DNA of 64,000 nucleotides, taken from Xylona heveae TC161 (Eukaryota; Ascomycota; Xylonomycetes; Xylonales; Xylonaceae). Below are positions 43,699-56,218 of the stretch, piece by piece. A program made the translations under genes and the position numbers. Below the pieces are notes generated by a model that was given only the letters and a program-made list of their open reading frames with translations, was not told the origin of the DNA and did no database searches. The DNA is taken from the NCBI RefSeq assembly GCF_001619985.1, contig NW_017264205.1:669608-733607 (forward strand), in the 5' to 3' direction. How positions within the stretch are numbered: position 1 is the stretch's first letter; each line of letters opens with the position of its first letter.

Positions 43699-44158
43699 GA
43701 TTCATGGGCCAGGTGTTTCAATGATTTTACTCTTCAAGTTGAATCATAAGAATTGACAGAGGATAAGCTGGCTTATTTACTTATTCTACCACTCAATGAG
43801 GGGTGCAGTACACAATGGTGACGCCATGCTATACTCCAGGTAGGGGAATAGTATACCTCGAAGGCAGTATCTCCGGAGACAATCCTTGACTGAGCTGGTA
43901 AGTGCCCCTTGGGAAGGTCTGGTACTTAAAATACTTGTTCAAGTGCTTCAACCCCGCCAGTACTTGTAAAGATCCATCGACCATTATATACATCCATTTA
44001 ATTTAATACAGATCAGAATGTTAAAATATTGAAGCCTCTTTGTATCCGGATAATTGATCGTAAATGGCGGGGAAGTTGATTTCCATTCCCCACGGATAGC
44101 GATAAGAGCGATAAGGGATAGCCAAACAATCACATTTCCAAATTCTGACTAGCGCCCA
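43699..44158. other. Divergent intergenic region
   Basis: The 460 bp between the agmatinase pseudogene start and the DUF4470-MYND start carry no coding signal. Both promoters would lie here. Confidence 0.45.
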
Positions 44159-47100
44159 ATGAGCATCCTGCTCGAAGCTTCAGAGCTTCAACATCGCCGC
44201 CTTTCCCTTTTGGAATTGTTTCATCCACACTGGTCAACGGCCAAGATGTTACGTCCGGTCATAATTGACCCTGTTAACCTTTCCTATCCGCTTGGGAATA
44301 CCCCTGCAGTATGCCTGACTCAGGATCTCCCGCCCGGAACTTCAGCGGACGTGCTCTTGCTGGGTTGCGGAGACGCTCGAAACGTTCTCTTCACCATATA
44401 CAGCGAACTTAAATCTGGTCTGTTAGCCATTACCACTGCTGGGAATTGATTCGAAGCTGACAACTGGAAGCGAAGAAGTTTACTTTCGCTTGCTGTGACA
44501 TCCAAGCGACTACCATTGGTATGAAGAAACTCTTAAGAACCTCTCCTTCATGTTCTCTCTGTGCTGACCGAATGATGAGCTCGAAATATCTTATTGTATA
44601 CGCTTATTCTGGAATACGCCGAAGAAACGAATATTGAAACCATTTGGAAGATCTACTATGACCTCTTCCTCGAAGACGAATCGAGTCGCCTTCTTGAGAC
44701 GCACGTTCAAATACTCTTGTCTCTCTCTGAGTCACTCGGCAGTTGGAAGAACGGCAAATATGGCAATTTCATTCACTTTTACGATGAAACTACATTCAAA
44801 CAAATAAAAGCTATTTGGGGTTCTTATGCAGTTGGCAGGTTGGACGCGGATCAGAAAAGGTCATATGAAAGAGCCTACCGGGCTGGGATTCGACGAGCGC
44901 AAGACAAAAGGAAACAAGTCATTGGGGATTCAGATCCAATGCCCCTTCTTCGATCGGTCTTTCCGATTTTCACACCGGATGCTGCTAGGGCAATTGCTCC
45001 TCTGTACGAACAGTACTGGAGAAATGGTACCACAGCAGGATATACTTCGGATGATCTCGTTCCAAATCCTACATTCGCCCCTGCGGTTCTTGAGCCTCTC
45101 ACCCTTCATTACGGGACGCACCCGCTTGCAGGATTCCATCTGGCGACGGCATCTGCGCCCCTGGCACCGGGTTCGCCCCTACGCTCTAGTGAACCCCATA
45201 ACTCGACCATGTCAAAGGCCACCTTAGCAGCCCAAGAGGAGTTCAGAGAGTGGGCCAATTCATTTCGGCTCAGCGTCCGTCAGAATATGGCAAATCTTTA
45301 TTTTGTGGCATCTGATGCAATTTCATTCTGTCACACACTTCAGAATATGACCAAAAATGGCGGAAACAACATATCAGCCAACTGGTATCGAGATTCGTGG
45401 CATGTGGATCCATTGATCTTGAATGGCGGGAATGGTCGCCAAGAAAGAGGCCCCATAGTATTTGATGTAATTGATACCTCCAATCTCTCTGATCACATTG
45501 GGCCTCTCAATGTCTTGCTATCGGCGGCCCCCTTGCTCAAGCGTCGTTCGACATCAACGTTGTATACCGAACTCTTGGTCAGAAAGGACGCAGATTTTCA
45601 GAAGTTGATCGAGAACCTCCTTTGTGGCGACTGTGCGGCCATGTCTGTCTTACTAGGTCTTTTCCCGGTGGAGTATTGGACCAACGCATCGTTGGCCTCA
45701 ACCTTTCCTGACACCGTACTCCAGATGCTTTCAAACCCCAACAATTCTGGAAACAGCCAAGGACAGATGCGTAATCGCATTGCATGGAAGAGATCTGTGT
45801 TTTCGACGGCATTACTGTCAACATTACACGCTTACAAGGTTGGATTTGATGAATCTTTGCTAGCTGACGTTATTTTCAACGTCGCATCTGAGATGTTTAA
45901 GCACGAGGATATTCATGAGAGCCTTACTTTGACTTCCGAGGGTCTTCGAAATATTACGTTCCCATGCTATACCCGAGCAAGCGTTGCTGCCTTGTTAGGT
46001 ATCGTGAAGAGTCGGGCATCGGTTGACTGGACAACATTTATGTCTCGCTTTATTGAGCGCCTGAATAGCAAAAACTCGCGACTTGGGAATCATTGCTTGA
46101 ATGAAGTGCTGGTATCCTTGTATCTTTGCGGGATACCCACTGCCGAAATACTTAAGCCACCTTTCGACAATATGGAGCGGTCGCACTCTTCTCGGGGAAT
46201 TTCCAATTGGAAAGATGTACCGCCTGTCGTTGCAATGACTGTTCGGATTCCACGAGCGAAGGTAAATGCTCTAAGGGATGCTGCAGAGAAAACACTCATT
46301 GCACCTGCGCTCATAGTCAGCGTTCAATCCAGCGGCAGATCTTCGACTGAATTCCAGCAGGATCTTTTTCAAAGCATCCAATTATCATTTGGAGAACCTG
46401 CACTAAGTGGCACAAGGGAGGAGGACAATTTTTCATTGAGGTTCTCCGAAGATCCAAACGGTATTTCAGGAAATTCCGACATGTTTGTATCATTCTATAT
46501 CGCAACTTCACAAATATTGCACGGTCCTGAAACCAAAACAGTTGCACTTAGGGTCATGAACACAATGATTTATGCTTTCAAGTACGCTCAGTTCTTTGGT
46601 CCGGATTTGAAAGTTTTTGAGACGGATCTTGAAAGTCAGGACAATATTTACATCTCGAAATTCCTCCCTAACCAATCCGGATATCCGTCGGTGTCCGCTT
46701 CTGCGGACAGCTTGACTCAATCTTTCTCCGCTAATTACGACCGAATGAGTTTGACAGCAGATTTGCAACGAGGCCATATAAAGACTCTAACTGGTCGTGT
46801 CACCATTGTCATGCCAATTATCAAATCACTATTGACCAACCGTGGGTTGGTCGCTTCTACACAGCAAAGTGCCTGCGCAATCAGAATTACAATTGGTCAG
46901 GGGATTGATATCGGAACTTACACTCTGCAATTCCCGACCCCGGTACGACTTTCTCTGGGCAAAACAAGAGTAGCAAGAAAGTCTGGATATGTCGAGGTTG
47001 AAGTGCCTCTTGTCCACCCTACGGAAATTGACAGATTCCCCGACTTTATGTTTCCTACTGATGTCGAAGCTGGTCAACCGATTATCTGGAATGCTCCATG

Positions 47101-47974
47101 GCTAAATCTCGACCGCTCTCCCATTTTGGATGGTTCATTTATCAAGGAGCTGAGTTGGATTAATACAATCACTTCGCAAATGTTTTCGTCTAGTGAACGT
47201 TCGCTGAGAGAAAAGTCCATGACCGAGGAGGACACCACCCGGAACGACGTCAGAGTGGACTTCAAGGACTCCATCTTCTCGATGTTTATGCATTTCACTG
47301 GTCTACAGGGTCATCCTGCTCGGATATTCGGAATCAATCTTCCATTGCATGGATCGGGGATAAATATGCTCATCTTTGTTTCAGGGATTCGCATTGACCT
47401 TTCCAACCAGAATGTTATTCTCGACTCTGCGCTTCTTCCCTTGACCATAGATCTCGTACGCAAGATCGCTCCGACTCTGGGGTCTCTCCAGGACAAGGGG
47501 CTTTGCTCGATTACGGTGGACGAGCGGGAACTGCAGCTGTGGAAGACGATTCTTCCGGTCTTTATTGAAAGGTGTAGGACACACAGGCATCGTCCTTCTT
47601 GTGAGTACGGCGTCAGCGAGCAAATTCCAATTTCTGTCGAGCCGTCGAAGCCGTTTGTCTGCGGTTGTGGCCGTGGAGAGTTCCCGGCAAACTTTATTGA
47701 CGGGCTTCCTGAGTGGCACGTCCTATCGCGGTACTGCGTTCGGGCTGCAATATCTCCAGTATTCTCTGTGCCGTATGTTGACAAGCCCTTTGATGTGAGT
47801 GCGTATGCACCATCGGTGATGTCACCAGAGCGATGCAACAAGTGTGGTCAGACTAATTCGATGCGGGGCGGAAGTTTACTCCGATGCAGTCGATGCAGGC
47901 TCGTCAGATACTGTTCGGATGAATGTCAAAAGGCCGACTGGAAGAAGCATAAGAGCGTGTGTAATGCCTGTTGA
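44159..47974 (+). CDS. DUF4470 and MYND zinc-finger protein
   Basis: Exons 44159-44417, 44471-44518 and 44580-47974 join in phase to 1233 aa. The N-terminal region fits DUF4470 (YPLGNTPAVCLTQDLPPG, LLLGCGDARNVLFTIY, then FACCDIQATTIARNILL across the two small introns). DUF4470 resembles a Rossmann-like fold with a GCGD motif, possibly methyltransferase-derived. The last 46 residues (1188-1233) form a MYND finger: CNKCGQ, CSRCRLVRYC, CQKADWKKH and a final Cys, with C4-C2HC spacing, used for protein-protein contacts. The middle 900 residues have no recognised domain. The branch site CTGAC at 44457-44461 lies only 9 nt before the first acceptor. Such proteins form an expanded family in ascomycetes and basidiomycetes with unknown cellular role. 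Confidence 0.85.
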
Positions 47975-49409
47975 GTTGAGAGGAGAGTTTAACTCGTTTC
48001 CATCATATGGGTTCCAAATTTAAAGTGAGATATGACGTGTTCTGGCGTATATATGGTGGGCACATTGGCGATTTAGTAGAGATGAGCACGGATATTATTA
48101 GAATGTCGAAGGCATCATTTGCTAAAAAAAAAACTTACATATGTCTCCCTTGCTGAAGGGATAATCATGACTGTCAAGTTAAAGTGAAGTAAAGATGAAT
48201 ACTAGCATGAGATCCACCCGATCGGACGATGTTCTCCAATGCACTGCGAGCTAATATCACACATTCCTGAACACGTGTTTTCCTTTTGCGAGATGCTTTT
48301 GGAAGAGGGGGAAACGAAGAACGACCACATAGTACGGAGTTCGTTCTAATTATATTCGGACAATCTACTGAGTTCTCTGATACGTCGCAGATGCAGAAGC
48401 ACTGACCAATAGTTTCTTGTTTGGTCCACTGTACTCCGTTCTCGTACAGTCTTCTCCCTGTCTTGTTTGCTCCGGACGGAGATAAAGTGTACGCCCTTCG
48501 TACGTATCATACTGATTGTTATAGCACAGCCTTCATCTAACGCGGCAATTAGAGGCCAAATGTGACAAGCATCACTTCCCATCTCCACATCGGCTGTCTT
48601 GGCAGGAGGTTGTTCTCGGTTATATCAACCAATCCGAATACTCTGCAGCTCATGGGAGTCCCTGAACTCCGGAAATGCCCCTTTTGAAGCCTCCATGGCC
48701 GCTGCCTAGCGACGACTAATAGCCACGCCGCCGGCATCATTAATGTTACCGCCTAAATGATTCTACACTACTCGAGGCTTCGGAGGTTACTAGAACCATT
48801 CTTTGCGGGTCACGGTCCACCATCTGTCCGAATTGAATTGGACCCTTTTTTACCTCATGTGCAAATTACAGTGCAGTATTTGTGCAGTCAGTCGGCTACA
48901 GCGATAGTTCAAGGCCAGTGAAGCATAACGGCTTTTTCTGGTCACCGTTAGGCGCACTCTTCTTCAAGTTGCCGTCGCCATTAAGAGACTGAACGGGCCG
49001 CTTCCGACACCATCTGCTCGTGTTCTTTCTTTTTCTCCGTACAAAGTCATCTGCTTATGATTCGGGAAAACGACATGGATCTTGCCAGATACTCTAGATA
49101 TCCCAACTCACCAGCACTGCCATTGCAAGGATCGAGTGGGGATGGACCCAGCAGTGGGGTTCGCTCTGTTCAGGGTCTCTCTTGCTCTCTTTCTCGAATC
49201 CACTGCCCCCTGACGGTGGAGAGCCTTTGAGGATATGCATCCTAGATCCGCTGTGGTGGAGCAAATTCTCCCCTTGATTGTTACGGCTGCGACCGGGGGC
49301 TTTGACGGGCGAAGTCCAGTAAAGATGGAGAGGTTTATACTTTATCGAAGTTGTCTCTGCATTCGAACCAACATTCGTTCAACCCTCTGCCTATTGTTTT
49401 ACATGCGCA
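47975..49409. other. Intergenic region, no gene seen
   Basis: This 1.4-kb gap is AT-rich at the left end, with several copies of a TACTCCGT/ACGGAGTA-type motif around 48333, 48430 and 48473. The GT69 promoter should lie in the right part. Confidence 0.45.
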
Positions 49410-51032
49410 ATGTGGCGTCAGGCCCACTCCTATGAGCTATTGCCCACCTCGAATGAAGGACTGAAAGACCCATTTGAGAAAAACGAGTCTCATTTCTATA
49501 CTGCTGCGCTCAGGAAGACTTGGTGCCTTTGCAGAGACACATGCTGCGCTTTAGTGTCCGGCTCAAGTGCGGGTCGTAAACTGGGGAAAGTCGTGCTCAT
49601 CTTTATACCTGTTGTTGTTCTCGCGCTGGTCGTCCTCACTGCTTTGTTCAACCCCTCTTATGTCCATCGGCCGCCTCACTACGTTGGCGCCAATCCGCAC
49701 AATGAAAAGGTCTTCATAGCTGCCAATATCGTTGATGCTGGCCTGATACGAGGCGCTTGGGGAGAAGCTCTCCTACACCTGATCGAGCAGCTTGGCCCTG
49801 AGAACACGTACCTCAGCATCTACGAAAATGATAGCGGCTCAGATACCAGGGAAGCTCTCTCAGAACTACGACAGAAAGTCAAATGTAAGATGACATACGG
49901 CCTTGGCATCTGCACACAATAATATCAAACCCGGAGATTGATACCCTTTGAAGGTATAGACAGCTGATTCTTTTCTCTCTACCATCAAAAGGCAGATCAA
50001 CAATTACTTCGGAGCATCTTCCCTTTGAAAACATCCCAAAAGTCGAACTCCCTTCAGGAGAGAAACGCACAAAGCGAATCGAATATTTAGCAACTGTACG
50101 AAATCGAGCAATTCAACCCCTTGAAAGGGTTGGGAAATACACTACGTTTGATAAGATTTTGTTTCTCAACGATGTTGTCTTCTCCCCAAGGGACGCAGCG
50201 GATCTTCTATTTTCCACCAATGCAGACTCGGATGGGCGTGCCCAATACACAGCTGCATGTGCGCTAGATTTTATAAACCCTTTCAAATTCTATGACACTT
50301 TTGCTAGTCGAGATTTTGAGGGATTCAGCATGGGTGTGCCATTCTACCCCTGGTTTGCACCTGGCAAGAGTCGGGATCAAGTTCTGGACGGCACAGATGC
50401 GGTCCAGGTACAAAGCTGCTGGGGAGGAATGGTTGCGTTTGACGCAAAGTGGTTTCAGCCGCCAAAGTCGTCCGGACTGCCTAACGGCCTAGGTAGTGTC
50501 TCTTTTGGCCTTTGATAGGTTGTTTTACAAGTACTAATTGTCTTTAGATTTTCAATCATCTCCCGGACATGCTATTTATCCCAATGCAGAGCCGCCTCTC
50601 CGATTCCGCGCCGAAAAGGAATTGTACTGGGAGAGTTCAGAGTGCTGCCTTATCCACGCAGATATCCAAGCTGCTGCCACAAACGCTGGCAATTTCAAGG
50701 GAATCTACATGAATCCTTTTATTCGCGTCGCTTATGACGCGCATACGCACAAATTGCTGGAGACAACACGGCGATTTGAAAAGCTGTATTCCGGCATTCA
50801 TCGTCTGATTACGAGTATGGCTGGCTTACCGAAATGGAATCCTCGCCGTGCTGAAATGCCTGGCGAAACCGTCAATCATACCACATGGAGCCCTTCATAT
50901 CATCGATTTGAGGATATTGAGCAAGTGGCAGCGCCAGGCGGGTTCTGCGGAATGCCTGCTCTTCAAGTGCTTAAAAAGCAGCACAAGCCTGGTGAGAAGA
51001 TGTGGGAGAGATTACCAATACCGTCGCGGTAA
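49410..51032 (+). CDS. GT69 (CAP59/CMT1-type) alpha-1,3-mannosyltransferase
   Basis: Exons 49410-49884, 49992-50492 and 50548-51032 give 486 aa. The protein is a type II membrane protein, with a cytosolic tail of 60 residues, an anchor at about 61-80, and a Golgi-lumen catalytic domain. Family landmarks: KVFIAANIVDAGLIRGAWGEALL, YLSIYENDSGSDT, YLATVRNRAIQPL, KILFLNDVVFSPRDAADLL, AACALDF, CWGGMVAFDA, FRAEKELYWESSECCLIHADIQ, and YMNPFIRVAY. Cap59 and Cmt1 of Cryptococcus belong to this family and add alpha-1,3-linked mannose to capsule or glycan chains; in moulds the acceptor is unknown. All three exons are in phase. Confidence 0.88.
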
Positions 51033-51661
51033 TGCTAAATGTTGTTTTTCAGTACTTATACCACATCTGGATTTTGTAAACCTTGAGATTTTAATGATGA
51101 ACCATGATATTCCGATCAAAAAGCAAATTTTGTCTAATTGGATGCTCGTCTGCTTTTCTTAATTATGAACTTAATGAACCTCTTATAAGTCTGAGCATTG
51201 AGACGTCCGACTTTATAAACATTTTATTTCTAAAATCGAATCTATAGCGGCATCGTTTATGTTGGTACGGTTTTACCGCTGACCGCTCAAGCATGCGACC
51301 CAAGAATTGGGTTAGTAAGCATCACTTCATGAGTCGCGACCGCGAGATGTCCTAGGACAACCTGATCTAACCGTCCATCATCATCCAGGTCTGTGACCAA
51401 GGGCATTCAAATAACGAATTATATGGAAAGTATGGAAAGATATTTTCCCAAGCTCGATCATCGTGAATGGAACAACGTGTATTGGCAGCGATCGCGCAAT
51501 AATCCATAGATTGACGTGCCGCTGCTCATTGGGTATATTAGTCGAACTCCTAGATATTTGGCGAACTAAAGTTGAACAACATCAAGTAACAAAAGAATAA
51601 CGGAATCGTAAATGGCCTGTCTAACCCGTCCGTCTATATCGTCTAACTGATGAAATTGCGC
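51033..51661. other. Convergent intergenic region
   Basis: The 629 bp between the GT69 and UNC93-like 3' ends contain no coding signal. Confidence 0.5.
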
Positions 51662-53323
51662 TCAAGCTTTTGCATCTCCGTTGACATCAATGCTAATAGA
51701 CTCGATAGACTGTTCTGCTGGGAATTGAGTCTGGGCATCAAAGTCCTCGCTCTCCGGTTTGACATCGGTTACCTTCCACGCGGACCATGTGGTGGTGGGA
51801 ACACTGGCCCAGAAGACCACAGCACTGACAGTCAGATTTGTCATCAAGGACGCGCTCTTGCTTGCACCAACTCCATATGAAAAGGTGCTTCCAAGCGATT
51901 CTCCTGCCCGCAGGAGAGATGTGGACAGCGCGAGGGTAGCAATGTCGGCATCTAATGTTCCAAGGACCCAGTACATCCAGACATTGATCGCCTCGAACCC
52001 AATGCTATTTTGATTGAATCAGTTAATTGTTCATGAACGGTCACGAGCTAGAGGATTCCTACCGGTACAAAATATAGACACCAACAGCTTTGCCGAAGCC
52101 GGGCGAGTCAATGTCGAGCGATGCGTTTTCCTCCTGCAATTTCTTTTGCATTACGAAATTGTATATCCACGTCGCGGTGTAGGCGACAAAAATAAAGATC
52201 CAACTGATCCTTGCCACGAGCGAGCGACGGAGGACTTTGGTGTCAAGCAGCCATCCCAGCAAAAAGTCTGTAAGTGTCGAGACGATCGAGGCAATGAAGC
52301 CAGCCAAGGATCTGCCACGTACGGAAAAGTACGCCACCAGGTAGATGCCTTGATATGTCTGGCCCCACTGAGCGGCGATAAAGATGGGAACGAGAAGAAG
52401 AATCTCCTTGCGCTTGCATACACGCCAGAAATCTTTAAAGCCCTTTTTAATAGGAGTCTTATTTGTGCCAAATCCAGGCTTGGTACCATCAGTCCGAATG
52501 ACCTTGTGCGGCTCTGCAATGGTCAATGAAAGTGGAAGGCCCAGGCATTCCAGCGCGACAAGAACAAGGTAGGTGTTTGGACTAATGCTTCCTTTCTGGT
52601 CGGCATGAATGTTGAGGGCGAGCTGGATGGACGTGGCTATGATCTGGCCAATCTTGTTCAGCGCAAGCCAGATCGAAACTAATATTGGTTAGTATGATCA
52701 GGCAGGAGAGTCGCTCCTGGGAACTTACTATAAAAGCCTCGATTTTTAAGTTCGGGATAGCCAACCGCGATGGCGGCTTCTGAGACCCATAATGCAGCGG
52801 CCTGAAGAAAATATCAGCGACGCTTGATGTACCAAGGTGATCGACAGTCTAATGCATACCGAGAAACCACAAGTTGCTGCGCCAAAAAGTAGGAACCACT
52901 CCGTTCCGTACACGCTGTTACAGTACAGCGCGGCAGAATACGGCACGTATCCTATTGTTCCAAAGACAAGCACCCATTTGATATTCAGCCTGTTACCAAG
53001 GACTGCCGATATTGGCGCGAAAAACACCATAATCGCAAAAGTAATGACATTGGCAGCGTTCACAAAAAATGGCGAAGCCTCGCCTCCCGCGCCGAGATCT
53101 AGGGAATATCTTGTCAGCTATGCCCTCCTCAACTAGGAATTCGTGAGATGCAACTGAGGAGCCACATACTGTTCAAGGCAGTCCATATTCCAGGTTGCGT
53201 GAAACTGATCAGGCCGAGGACAATTGCCTGGTACAACGTCCCTCTATAGAATCGATGAAGCGTGCTGGTGAAACCCCTATCCTTCCATGATGTCGAGCCC
53301 TCCAGCGCACTCTGCGAACCCAT
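51662..53323 (-). CDS. UNC93-like major facilitator superfamily membrane protein
   Basis: Five exons (53170-53323, 52860-53098, 52729-52801, 52063-52678, 51662-52004) give 474 aa with about eleven to twelve membrane segments. The UNC93/DUF895 signature is clear: a first segment ending FTQPGIWTALN, then LGAGG, FAPISAVLGNRLNIKW, GTEWFLLFGA, ALWVSEAAIAVGYPE, and the second half opening with FIAAQWGQTYQGIYLVAYFSVRGRSL. Fungal members are plasma-membrane or vacuolar and their cargo is unknown; animal UNC93 proteins regulate channels or receptor trafficking. The C-terminal 35 residues are acidic and cytosolic. Every junction is in phase and has clean GTATGT, GTATGC or GTAAG donors. Confidence 0.87.
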
Positions 53324-55177
53324 TTTCTTCTCTCAGCCGAAAGGACCTGAGAAACTTCACCCTATCGAGTAGAAAAGAACAGGGAATGTGAATTCGACCG
53401 ATATTTCCTATCAATATTTCAAACGACCAGCATCCATATTCTGTGGTTGTTGCATTCCGACTTTATATGCTCATATGCTGGCAAATCGCGATTATTCCAT
53501 AGTAACGATCTAATATTTCTTATCGGAATAATTCCATTGCCTCTTCTCACTACCGGTTTTGAATGGATGAAATTGGTGTAACTCTACCCCTCAGAGTGTG
53601 GGGCGATGTCGTGATTGCAGGCCTTGGTTTCGTAAAGCAGTTCTTCGACATGGGACATTTCCCATGTTCCAGAATTCCATGCAGGCTTAGTAGACCTGCC
53701 AGGCCTATTGAATTATGCTCATTGGGCCTTTGATATGGGCAATTGACTTAGTTCGTGTCGATCACCAAGCACGTTATGGTTTCAGGCACGCGGCACTGTT
53801 AGCACAACATCCAGAACTCTGATTATGCAAGACGCGGTACTGATAAGAAGAAGAAACAGGTCTATTAAGCTTATCTTCTTGGTTATCTGCCTAATTGCTT
53901 GGTCTTTTTGTACGCATTTAGTTGGGTTCTCGACCATGACATACGTGGTGATAGGCCGTTCGCTGCATGCCATCAGGGTTAGTTCATCCGTCATGGAATT
54001 TGGGTCCCGAGCTGATCATTCAAGAAATACAATAGAGAGAGAATTTTCCCGTTCCCACAGAGTTTGGGTGGAGAGTGAGCAGATGGCATACTCGGGATCA
54101 TAGATTAAAAAATTGCTAGTAAGAATATTTATTATTTAACGTCAATGTCAGAGATAGAAGATTTATCGATTGCATGATCGGGTATTAAACAGATTTGACG
54201 ACAAGAAATATTAGTTTATATATATAAAAAAAAAGGAGAACAGACAACGGAACGTAGGAGCTTCTACCATGAAATCCTACCCAAGTATCACGAGAGGACT
54301 AAATGATGCACATTGGCACAATGGAATAATGCTTACCACTATACCGAGAAGGCATAGCCGAGTTGTGGTTGCACCATGGGGTAACCATTTAGCCTAACGG
54401 GCAGTTGGCCCGTGCAGGTGTCAGTTGTCCAATTTACCCCCCATCATAACCGGAAGCTTTCTCTAAGAGTTATCATTTCTTGCAGGCAGAAGAGGCATTT
54501 TATACCTAGTGGTCCCGATCGAACTATAATTTTCCAAATAAAAATGCATATATGGCTAATTTTACCATTCTAGCTAGTCGTGTCATATCTATCCCGCCTC
54601 TCCTCATTTCTAACAAGCCCCAGCTTCCACTAGGGTCCTGGAACTCGGTCACCAAGCCCAGCAAGGTCTCCTGTCGCACTTCCCGAGTTTAGATCGACCG
54701 TCGAACTTCCAGCTCCTATTCCCACCGAAGTGAGAATTGTATCAGCTACGAGCATACTCAAAGGTGATGTATCCTACTACAGAGTCGTCAAAGTGGAGGC
54801 CTGTTTTATAGGCAAGCACGGCTGAGGTGTGCACCGTATTTGACCGCCTTCGACTCTTGCCCTGGCCCGGTCTTAGTGGTAGCGCGAGGTGGAGCATATC
54901 CCTCGTCATCTCGGTCTTTGCACATTCTGATCTTCAGCGGAAGGATATTGTGGTTCGCCGACGAGAAACTTCACCCAGGTCAACGTTGAGGTCTAGTACC
55001 CTCGATGCCGTCCTGGTTGATTGTATGGATGTTGGCTGGCAGCCGACATATTGGGGTTATGGGATGGAATGGCGACTGGCCGAAATACCTCCATATCATA
55101 TAGGACGCGTGGCCGAATGGAGCAGTCATGCTACCCATGGTCTATCAGGATCTGTATCTCCAGGCATGACAAATGTT
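53324..55177. other. Intergenic region, no convincing gene
   Basis: This 1.85-kb gap contains an A run near 54230 and short ORFs. The ORF 54827-55219 (+) overlaps a better-supported gene on the other strand and shows no family resemblance. Composition is mixed and no repeat element was recognised. Confidence 0.45.
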
Positions 55178-55660
55178 CTATTTAGGGTTGGTCTCTGTGC
55201 GGAGGAGTCCGCATTCTAGCATGGCGGGTATTGCCTGTTGCTCCGTCCATTCGGTGCACTTTCTATAAGGCGGACGCGTCTCGTTTGGGCCATATAATGT
55301 GCCGTCCGGTCTGCATTGCTCGTAGATCATTGTCTTTGGGTTGAACCATCTTTGGCGCGGAGGAGGAGGTAGTGATCGCAGTAGGTTGTCGAGAGCGGTA
55401 AGATGCTCTGTTGCGGCGATCCAACCCAGAAAAAGCTTCTGATGATAAGTTTCCGACTTATCTGGAGCCGACCCGTGGTTGCTCTGGTAGACCATTCCCG
55501 ATGTCGATACGATATCGCCAGTGACCTCGTGGGTCCAGCCGCCACCATCTGCGTCAGTCTCGACAAAGACCACCGTGTGATATCTTGTTTCAACAAAGGC
55601 AGGATCTTGAAATCCTAGCCTGTATTGCACTTTGTAAACTTTGTAACTTTGCAAAGACAT
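55178..55660 (-). CDS. Conserved small fungal protein of unknown function
   Basis: A single-exon 160-aa protein beginning MSLQSYKVYKVQYRLGFQ. A frame-consistent ATG ten codons upstream would add a short hydrophobic stretch, but the SYKVY start looks like the usual one. Features: YHTVVFVETD followed by GGGWTHEVTGDIV, a Pro-rich turn (LPPPPRQRWFNP), and a C-terminal KCTEWTEQQAIPAMLECGLL. I recognise this as a family common and multi-copy in ascomycetes with no assigned function. There is no signal peptide or membrane segment in the shorter form. Length and motif order fit a complete gene. Confidence 0.7.
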   Translation of the reverse strand: MSLQSYKVYKVQYRLGFQDPAFVETRYHTVVFVETDADGGGWTHEVTGDIVSTSGMVYQSNHGSAPDKSETYHQKLFLGWIAATEHLTALDNLLRSLPPPPRQRWFNPKTMIYEQCRPDGTLYGPNETRPPYRKCTEWTEQQAIPAMLECGLLRTETNPK

Positions 55661-56218
55661 TATGAAGAAGAAGCCGATAATCCAAAGCATATAATAGTCA
55701 GTCTTCTATGAGTGACAAGAGCTGTTCCCCTGGCCACGTCGTCAATCATGGGTGGTTACATTACTGTTCATCGAGGCTGCAAGCTTACAATTGAAACAAC
55801 CTCGGCATTACAACAGCGAAGGTACAACTCAAGCATACCTACCTTAAGGTAAGTACAAGTTTCGGTTAGACTTTAAGCACGACGACAAATAACGTCGCCT
55901 CCGCTGAAACCTTCATTATCCACGTACTCAGCCACGTGCCGGTAAGCTTCAATGATTACTATTTTGAGGGAGCTGAAAGCGGGGTTCTTCTCCTTGCATT
56001 CTAGCGGAGCATTTATAGCGGTATGACCTATAGACAGGGGTAACAAAAGATTGCAATGATACCATACTTGACCTTTATGCGGATTTCAAACCTGAGACCG
56101 CAGCTTATCGGTGGAGAAAAAGGTCCGTTGAACTGGGAAACAGGACAATTAATGTTTCTTAGACTCACGTTCTTTTCCTAGACTTGACCATGGGCATTAT
56201 CGTGCAAGAGGCAACACT
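55661..56218. other. Divergent intergenic region
   Basis: The 558 bp between the small conserved protein and the class-V PLP gene include a TACC/AAGGTAAG inverted motif at 55836-55855. Confidence 0.45.

Noticed and set aside
54827-55219. 130-codon + strand ORF
   Set aside because: It overlaps the 3' end of a conserved minus-strand protein and shows no resemblance to known families.
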